From Bolinopsis microptera (Eukaryota; Ctenophora; Tentaculata; Lobata; Bolinopsidae), in NCBI RefSeq assembly GCF_026151205.1, contig NC_087080.1, forward strand, positions 3,079,096 through 3,143,095: a stretch of DNA of 64,000 bases. The letters run 5' to 3'. A program made the translations under genes and the position numbers. The notes beneath the pieces were generated by a model. That model did not search any database. It was not told the origin of the DNA and worked only from the letters and a program-made list of their open reading frames with translations. Shown in pieces: positions 57,901 through 64,000 of the stretch (within the stretch, counting starts at the first letter, position 1; each line of letters starts with the position of its first letter).

Positions 57901-60900
57901 TTGACAGTGTTACTTCAGTGTGTGAAAACGATCCCCACGTGTATCAGGCATGTGGGTTCATCACAGAAATAACAAACACAGATGTGCTGTGTGGAGGCTT
58001 GTTTTGCAATAACACATATATCAGATGTGTTAAGAACTGTAGTGTAGATAATGATTGTTCTGAAAAGCATGACCCACAACAGTACACTGGAACAAGTCAT
58101 GCTATTACTTCTACTTCTTCTCCTTCTGCTAGAGCGTACCCAACAACAGATCTCTGTAATGATAAATGTGACTCTTGGGATTGTATAGATGAAAGTGATT
58201 GTAACGGGTATAAATACGGAGTTAACTGCACATATGAGGGGAGGAAGGAGTATGTTCATTTTAGCTGGATATGTAACGGGGTCAATGACTGTGATGAAGG
58301 AGAGGATGAACAGGACTGTAAAGTAACTGAAACTACCCCACACACGTGTACACACTATTTCAGTAAAGTGTGGAATAACAAGACTACAGTTACAGTACCT
58401 ATATTGGACTATACTAGGTGCTCTGTAGTTGATATAAAGAGTGGCATCTATCCATACTGTCTGAACTATCTAGATCAGACTAACTGTTCTGATAGTGAGC
58501 GAGTAGGGGGGTATTGTCCTATTAATGGGTATTTGTCGAGTGTTTCTAAGTACATGTGTTATGAATATGATGAGAAGACTAGTTTACCAGTAAAGTTATG
58601 TGACGATGACATTCAAAACAGATATATATCACCGTCTACTTCCACTGATTGTAGAGTACACAAACACAGGATGTGTGACGGAGTGTGGGATTGTACTGAT
58701 GGAAATGATGAATATCATGACATGTGTGAATACATGACGAAGGAATTTCAATGTGTCCGTAGGTTTAACTTTAAAATAGGTTTAAAATTCGGAATACCAG
58801 TTTCTTGGATAATGGATAATGAGACGGATTGTATGGACAGGTTAGATGAACAGGCTGAGGACTTGAATTTCTGCGGCAACCAAACTGACAAAACCTATCG
58901 TTTTAAACAAAGTGATGAAACTTGCAATAACGTGTATTTGTGTCTGAAAGGCGACAAACCATACGTTAAATTCGAACAACTCTGTGATGGAGTGGAGACG
59001 TGTGGTGACGGTGCAGAGAATGGGGTTTGTAGGATCGCTAGAGATTTCCCAACGATCAATAAGACTGCTCTTTATCACGGAGGATTGCGAGATGTATGCA
59101 GTGACTCCAACTGTGAAGTAAAAGAATTCATACGACCCTGGATTGATGTATTCGGAATTACTAAGTCAAAGTTAAACGTTCCGACCTCTAAGGTTAATTG
59201 CAGCTATTTGTTTGGTGAATATTACCTGTTTCTCAGTTGCATGGATCTATGTTCAGATGCCCCATGCCCTCTAAATAAAAACAGAACATTGTTGTACAAT
59301 TCATGTCCTGGACAATATCTTGACCGAGTATATACGCTTGCTAACAACTCTTTTCTAACGTTTGTTACAAAATCAAAACAAGACCAATTTTACCAGGACT
59401 ATTTCCAATGCGATAATAGTAGATGTATTGAATACAAGCAAGTGTGTGATCTTGTAAATGATTGCGGGGACATGAGTGACGAAGCAAATTGTTCAAATAA
59501 CATGATGTGTGAAAACACGTTAAACTCGCCTAATCATCAGTTCATTTCCTTATCACAGAGATGTGATGGTATGTATGATTGCTTTGACCTTTCAGACGAA
59601 TGCAATGACACTTGTGGGAAAGGAATACTTAAAAACTGGATACTGCAAGTATTGTGCTGGGTCATGGGTGTACTAGCATTGATCTTCAACTCGTACACGG
59701 TATTCTGTGGGCTGAAAACTCTACAGGATAGTGGGACTAGAAGTATGTTAACTAATAAGGCAATGGTCAGTCTTATCGGATCAGGGGATCTATTTATCGG
59801 ATTATACTTAATTATGTTGTCTTTCTATGATAGTTTTGTATATGGGAACGGATTTTGCAGACATCAAGCCGAATGGTACACTGGAACAGCATGCTCTATA
59901 TTAGGGGTCATTAGCACAGTTGGATCACAACTGTCCCTTTTTGCAATGGCATCTTTGAGTATCATAAGAATGTACAAGCTCACTTTCAAGAAAATGAGTA
60001 TTCCAGGCCCTGTAAACAGAAATTCCGTCATCAAGGTTGCTTTCTTGGTAACGGGTATTATCACTGCTTCACTAGCTATAGCTGTTACACCATTGATGCC
60101 TTTATTAGAGGAATATTTTGTACAAGGAATGTACTATGACCCCGCCTACAAAGTGTTCATTGGCTTCCCCAACAAAGAGAAACATGTTAAAGTTCTTCAA
60201 GCACATTACAATACCACTAACATCACTATGGATTTAACCTGGAAACAAATCAGTGATATGGTGGACGGTATGTTCACTCAGCAACATGGACTTTTGAGTA
60301 AACGTCCAGTTCATTTTTATGGAAACGACGGTGTCTGTTTATTCAAGTATTTTGTTCGGAGTGACGATGCAAGAAGAATCAGACAAACAATACAAAATAT
60401 AGCAGACATAACTGATCAAAAAGGAGATCCAGTAGTTTGGCTTATGCTTGGTGTGAACTTAGTCTGCTTCATCATCATTTCTATTTGCTACATAGTTATT
60501 TATATCAAGACTATGATTTCTTCACAGAGATCAGGACAGCTTCATAACCCAGAAAGAGTTAGGGTCAATAGGTCTACACAGAATAAGATTACTCTTATTG
60601 TTGCGACTGATTTCCTTTGCTGGGTACCATTTATTGTTATAAGCGGTATGCATAATCTTGACTTTTTCGATGCTACTGAATGGTATGTGACGTATGCGAT
60701 GATAGCTCTTCCACTTAACTCTGTTATCAACCCGCTGATATACGAAAAAACATTAGCAGAGTTCCTAAGCAGAAAGTTGGGCCAGGTAAAAAGACTTATC
60801 AGGCTAAGTATCTCCGCAGTTATGTCTTCCATTGCAAGATTTATTCAGTCAAGGAGTGAAGACATACAGAGCGGGAACAATGATCTAGATGTCATACCAA

Positions 60901-60971
60901 TGGAACATATAAGAGTACAAGAGGATCGGGAACTTTCAAATCAAGTATTAGCTGAGACAGAAAATCTGTGA
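51394..60971 (+). CDS. LDLa-rich class A GPCR (relaxin-receptor/GRL101-like), three-exon model
   Basis: Model: exon 1 51,394-51,466 (signal peptide MNVKLLIVLPLLIFLVQG), exon 2 53,027-53,077 (17 codons), exon 3 57,565-60,971; about 1,176 residues. Both introns are phase 1. Exon 3 alone is open from 57,519 but then has no signal peptide, and a good acceptor (CACTCTATCAG) sits at its start. The ectodomain has a hevein-like Cys module (CDPDGEYPCCSDW...CGNTARHCSC), then at least five LDLa repeats with the calcium-site pattern (CDEGEDEQDC, CTDGNDEYHDMC, CGDMSDEANC, CFDLSDEC). Seven helices start at about 59,640; they include GDLFIGLYLIM (TM2), a TM3 ending SIIRMYKL in place of DRY, and NPLIY in TM7. 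Such receptors bind peptide or lipoprotein-like ligands at the cell surface. The ligand is unknown. Exon 3 certain; exons 1-2 inferred. Confidence 0.8.
51579..52951. mobile_element. hAT-like MITE in receptor intron 1, itself carrying a TTAA element
   Basis: Ends are about 25-bp inverted repeats (left CTACGATGAGAAGTACGTA.., right CTAAGAAGAGAAGTACGTA.. when reverse-complemented) flanked by an 8-bp duplication CGTTTAAT (51,571-51,578 and 52,952-52,959). An 8-bp target site is the hAT hallmark. Multiple GTACGTACGGTAC subterminal repeats are present. No transposase. Confidence 0.75.
51864..52766. mobile_element. TTAA-flanked G-tailed element nested in the hAT-like MITE
   Basis: Bounded by TTAA at 51,864-51,867 and 52,763-52,766, with runs of G at the left and C at the right. 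Ends are inverted (TTCACCCTGA, GAAACTTGGTTTCGAGATAG versus CTATCTCGAAACTAAGTTTC), as are inner parts (GGGCATACGCACTAAATTTG). Arms are partly eroded. It has the same ends as the 4,400-5,142 foldback; a fragment lies at 15,696. Confidence 0.75.
53240..55460 (-). mobile_element. LINE C: non-LTR element with restriction-like endonuclease (R2/NeSL-type order), decayed
   Basis: Minus strand, 5' truncated near 55,460, within receptor intron 2. RT pieces come first and the endonuclease follows RT, the reverse of APE-type LINEs and typical of the R2/NeSL/R4 group. Several frameshifts and stops. The 3' end is near 53,240. Confidence 0.8.
53320..55330 (-). pseudogene. LINE C ORF remnants: RT and PD-(D/E)XK endonuclease
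   Basis: RT: NFAVWVDLMNAYGRVPHNMI at about 55,310-55,250 (first Asp), GVFQGDPLS near 55,093, AFADDLTLMSPRLDKI near 54,960, and KMKAKPSKCVSLG. Then a thumb-like region (54,745-54,230), YHLNATHDVANTPAN (about 54,040), and a CGWRHCNIKHILVAC-type zinc motif near 53,950 in shifted frame. The last part reads AERPDIVVWSD, then VVILLELTV and FTVEVGCRCF, the PD...ELT core of restriction-like endonucleases, with two in-frame stops. Non-functional. Confidence 0.75.
55461..56590. other. receptor intron 2 sequence with duplicated blocks
   Basis: 55,840-55,945 and 56,030-56,150 are about 110-bp direct repeats (CTACGAAATAATTT, GTCGAGCT, GAATCTCAAAAAT, CTGGAGGCCAGTCTTACAGG / TTGGAGGCCAGTCTTACAGG). A related block (CAGCTATTGA.TTATGT, CAAGACTGGATC) occurs at 55,570-55,610 and 55,962-56,010. 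No gene. Confidence 0.65.
56600..57130 (+). mobile_element. LINE D fragment (RT region)
   Basis: Degenerate plus-strand RT fragment: PPWLTQEV-like sequence near 56,650, then QFGFKKGCSTEVALYKFTQT and GVFLDIEGTFDNFSF at about 56,905-57,052. These parallel LINE A's NQFGFRKKKSTEAAI and GVFLDVEGAFDNI. It is broken by stops and ends without a tail. It lies just upstream of the receptor's main exon. Confidence 0.75.
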
Positions 60972-61017
60972 AGTGTTTACTCTATGATACTGTTACTCGT
61001 ATATTAGAAGATAGAAG

Positions 61018-61577
61018 ATGTCTACCGAGGACAATGATAACTATACAAGGAGACAGCTGCTGTCGCGAGTGATAAGAAGGAGGGGACAGTTGACAACTTC
61101 AAGGAGACAGTTGTTGAGAACGTTGATGACTCGAAGGAGCTGCAACTGCTGAGGACAATGACAACTTCAAGGAGAAAGCCATGCTGAGGACAATTACATT
61201 TCAAAGGAGACAGATGCAGAGGAAGATGTTAACACCAAGGAGAAGCTGCTGGGGAAAATGACAACTCTAAGGAGACAGCTGCTGATGACCAAGATAACTC
61301 TAAGGAGACAGATGCTAAGGACAATGACAACTCTAAGGAGACAGATGCTGAGGACGATGTTAACACCAAGGAGACAGCTGCTGAGGACAATGGTAACTCC
61401 AAGGAGACATCTGATGAGGACGATGATAACTCGTGGAATACCGCTGACGAGGATGATGATAACTCGAAGGAGAAAGCTGCTGTAGTGAGAAATGACAAGG
61501 AAGGAACAGCCAAGGAGGGTCCTGATGAAAAAATAGTTGATCCTGCAGTGGAATGCGGCGAATGCATCTTCTCATAA
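61018..61577 (+). pseudogene. acidic 11-residue-repeat frame (DNSKETAAED), frameshifted
   Basis: A 33-bp minisatellite reads, in one frame from about 61,258, NDNSKETAADD, QDNSKETDAKD, NDNSKETDAED and so on to a TAA at 61,575-61,577. The upstream part from ATG 61,018 has the same motif but in changing frames. It begins 47 bp after the receptor's stop codon. Unknown; perhaps the disordered N-terminus of the LINE ORF1 that follows. No domain visible. Confidence 0.45.
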
Positions 61578-61656
61578 CACCTTGTTTCATAAAAATGGAC
61601 GACCCCTTCGCTGAGATATTGCACCTAACAGTGCTAATTCCTCCATTACTAAACCA

Positions 61657-62848
61657 GTGATACTTGTGATGGAAGCAGGCACCAACTACGATGGTGCAGA
61701 ACTGATTCTATCTTACCCCAAAGAACGCGATCATATTGAAATTACCCAAAGTGCTAATGACCCTGACAAACAGGACACTACGATTGATCACCCAGAGGAA
61801 GTAGCATCTGATGATACAACTGATGGCATTCAAGTTTCTGTATTTCCCAATAAGGTTACAGCTGCTGATCCTGATAAAAAGGATTCAACCTCAACCAACA
61901 GCGAGCCCCCCTGATAAAGAGGACACTACGATCGACCACCCGAAGGAAGAAGCCTCTGAGGATACAATCGATGGCCTTAAAATGACTATACTGTTCCTGA
62001 AGGAAGAAACATTGGTCCAACTTGCGGACCGTAACTCAAAAAGCAAAATTATCCATTTGGTGAAGTTATGCCCCATGCAGAGGGTGGCGCACACCGCTGA
62101 GCTAAACAGTAAGATAGTTCTTGAGCACCTTATAGATGCTTCGCATGGAAGAGTGAAGCCTCAACCGAGCCTGATCGAGAAACTTGTCAAGAAAGGCAAA
62201 AATGACGCAGTTACTGCCGAACTGATGAACATAGGTATAAAAGTGCCGAAAAGTGCCAAAATGTGCAAGGGTGCCCTCGAGACTTATCTCAATAATGGGT
62301 TTAGTGTTCTTAACACAGGTGATTACAATGAAACCTGTCATTTGGAAGAAAGTCGAATTGGAAGCCCCAATACTAGAAAACAAAAATCAAATGGGAAAGA
62401 AACTAAGACCAGTAAAAAGAATCCAAAGAGATCAAGAAACACGATGAAAGCAAAGTAATAGTTGACCCCGATAAAAAACACGAGCCTGTGTGACTAGAAG
62501 AAATTATATGCTGATAGAAACTGACACAACTAATGCAGCTGCATTTCTCATTGACAGTGACCCTCTCTGCCAGACTTAATGAAAGAAGAACATAAGAAGG
62601 ACAGTGAAAATTCCAATAACTCCTTCGAACAAGATCTAGTGACTAACAGCACATCAAACACACCAGAGAACTCTACTGAACCGCGAGTCATGAAACGGAG
62701 TGACGAAGTTGAGACAGAAAAGAAGGGTAAGAAGAAATCAGAAAAGAAAAATACCACGAATGAAGATTTATACTGTCCTAAAAAACAGAGACTGGAAAAG
62801 CCCCACGCTCTCAAAATACCCCAGTACTTCCTGGCACTGAGCTCATGA
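61657..62848 (+). pseudogene. LINE E ORF1-like frames, decayed
   Basis: Three overlapping plus-strand pieces: 61,657-61,914, about 61,905-62,458 and 62,561-62,848. The first two share a repeated block (DKQDTTIDHPEEVASDD, DKEDTTIDHPKEEASED), so a single indel near 61,910 separates them. The middle piece has a helical region (LVKKGKNDAVTAELMNIGI) and a Lys-rich tail. The last piece is very basic (EKKGKKKSEKKN) and ends in TGA at 62,846-62,848, overlapping the next start. ORF1 assignment rests on position before an endonuclease ORF. Confidence 0.5.
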
Positions 62849-64000
62849 AACAACACAGCAAAATCCTGACACAAAGCAGTGTCTTTTGCCTGCAAGAAAC
62901 CAAACAGGACTTTTTCCCCAACTATGAGTGCTTCACAAGAAAAGGCTGTCGATCGGGTGGAATTTGCATTGGGGTACATCGCTCAATTTCAAAACAAGTA
63001 AAGCAAGTTAAAATAATTCCCTGACTTCCCAGCTATTACTTTCTATCTAGCTATCCCAATGATAAGGAAAACAAGTTCACCATCATCAATGTCTACGACT
63101 CACCAGAGCAGTCGTCGTACAAATCAAAACTCAAGGCTAGAAATGGCTCCCCTTACATAACACCTTCAGAGCACCTCCTTGACTTCAAAGCTCAAAACCC
63201 CGATCTTAGCAAGATCTTGCAGGTGGGCGACTTAAATGCTCATACTGGAAACATTAACTTCGACTTTGAAGAAGATGACTCTAACACTGAACCAGATGAA
63301 ATCCCGTACAGCCATCCAAAAGCCAGCAGGAGAGTAAGAAAGGATCAAGTACTTGATCAGTGCTGTTATTCCAAGTGCAGAATCTTAACAAATTCTCTGA
63401 CTACAAGCCGTGCATCTGCAAAATAAAGCACAAACACAGATTGGTTGAATTCGCCAGAATTTGTTCTGAAAATAACCCGAATCGCGGAAATATAGAACTC
63501 GTATCTATCTTCCAAGATATTGCCGATGTAATAATTGTAATTCTTCCGACAACGGTTCTGTCATTAATGCAACTAATGTCAGTTGTATTAATGACAAGCG
63601 GGAGATGAACAGTCAACAGATATAGATTGTCAAAAAGTTACGACAAAAACTTAGAGACTCTTACTATGAAAGTCGCCGATCATACCGGAAACTCATAAAA
63701 CTTTAAAAATCTGCATTCATAGAGGACCTTTGTAGTAAGGTCGAACTAGGCAGGAATATAAACTGGGCCCGTTTCAAGAGGCTTAAAGAAATGAAGACAA
63801 ATGGAAGCAAACTGGACGTCCTTTGATATGCTTAACTTCAGTAAATTCTTCGAAGGGCTGTATAGTGAACCATCCATCGGCCCAAAGAAAGAAAACAGCT
63901 TCAAGACGATCATTAAAACTTACTCAGATAAAACTTAGACAAAAAGGACTCTACTTCTCAAGAGTATGCTAGACCTTCGGTATCTCCGGTAGACAACCAT
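62845..64000 (+). mobile_element. LINE E ORF2 start (APE endonuclease), decayed, runs off the window
   Basis: ATG 62,845 opens SSVFCLQETKQDFF, then GGICIGVHRSI, an in-frame TGA, and then INVYDSPEQSSYKSKLKA, VGDLNAHTG and, in a shifted frame, FSDYKPCICKI. These are the APE-type endonuclease landmarks (QETK, GDLN, SDxxP) with H to Y in the last. The linker before RT follows to the window end (RFKRLKEMKTNG, FSKFFEGLYSEPSI) with stops. RT lies beyond the window. Confidence 0.75.

Noticed and set aside
61229-61624. Minus-strand Ser-rich 131-codon frame
   Set aside because: Antisense reading of the 33-bp acidic repeat; Ser/Leu richness comes from the repeat.

Overview
This is a visibly AT-rich, repeat-laden piece of a metazoan nuclear genome. 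Spliced genes have GT-AG introns. Two actin genes of invertebrate type each have four coding introns and an encoded product of 375 residues. The mix of bulb-type lectin, histamine-methyltransferase-like enzyme, CYP20-like P450 and LDLa-rich seven-helix receptor suits an early-branching or marine invertebrate such as a cnidarian. The species cannot be fixed from the sequence alone, and nothing prokaryotic or CRISPR-like is present.

Layout. 0.5-1.0 kb: first exons of an Lgl/tomosyn WD40-like gene (minus). 1.1-3.7 kb: an internally deleted LINE. 3.9-6.5 kb: a four-exon secreted tandem bulb-lectin gene whose first intron holds a 743-bp foldback element. 8.7-10.4 kb: two 7-bp satellites one base apart in sequence, with a MITE between them. 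10.8-11.7 kb: HNMT-like methyltransferase with a suspected frameshift. 13.0-15.8 kb: an LTR/PBS-like stretch and tandem copies of an unknown coiled-coil exon family. 17.6-17.9 kb: a small secreted Lys/Ala-rich prepropeptide. 18.7-34.0 kb: a three-level nest. A copy of the coiled-coil repeat was split by a minus-strand LINE with RT and RNase H. That LINE was split by an ORF1-only LINE derivative and by a 9.4-kb LTR retroelement. 35.1-36.5 kb: an intronless CYP20-like P450 (minus). 37.9-43.7 kb: tandem actin genes (minus), one intact and one frameshifted. 44-51 kb: minisatellites, a perfect 147-bp-arm hairpin, a TCAGGG array and GC-rich dispersed repeats. 51.4-61.0 kb: a large LDLa/7TM receptor gene whose signal-peptide exon I place about 6 kb upstream of its main exon. 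61.0-64.0 kb: degraded LINE ORFs running off the end.

The most unusual item is the LTR retroelement at 20,108-29,517. Its 830-bp LTRs differ at only two positions noticed by eye. It has gag and an env-like region but no visible pol, and between env and the 3' LTR it carries a small F-box-like reading frame. Its coding lesions look older than its LTRs, which suggests a defective lineage moved in trans. Second in interest are the actin promoters, which carry CACGTG boxes at exactly 21-bp spacing upstream of the gene. Third is the ATGA stop-start overlap between LINE ORF1 and ORF2 near 62,845. The genes do not form a shared pathway; the window is several unrelated single-copy genes plus one tandem actin duplication, separated by transposons.
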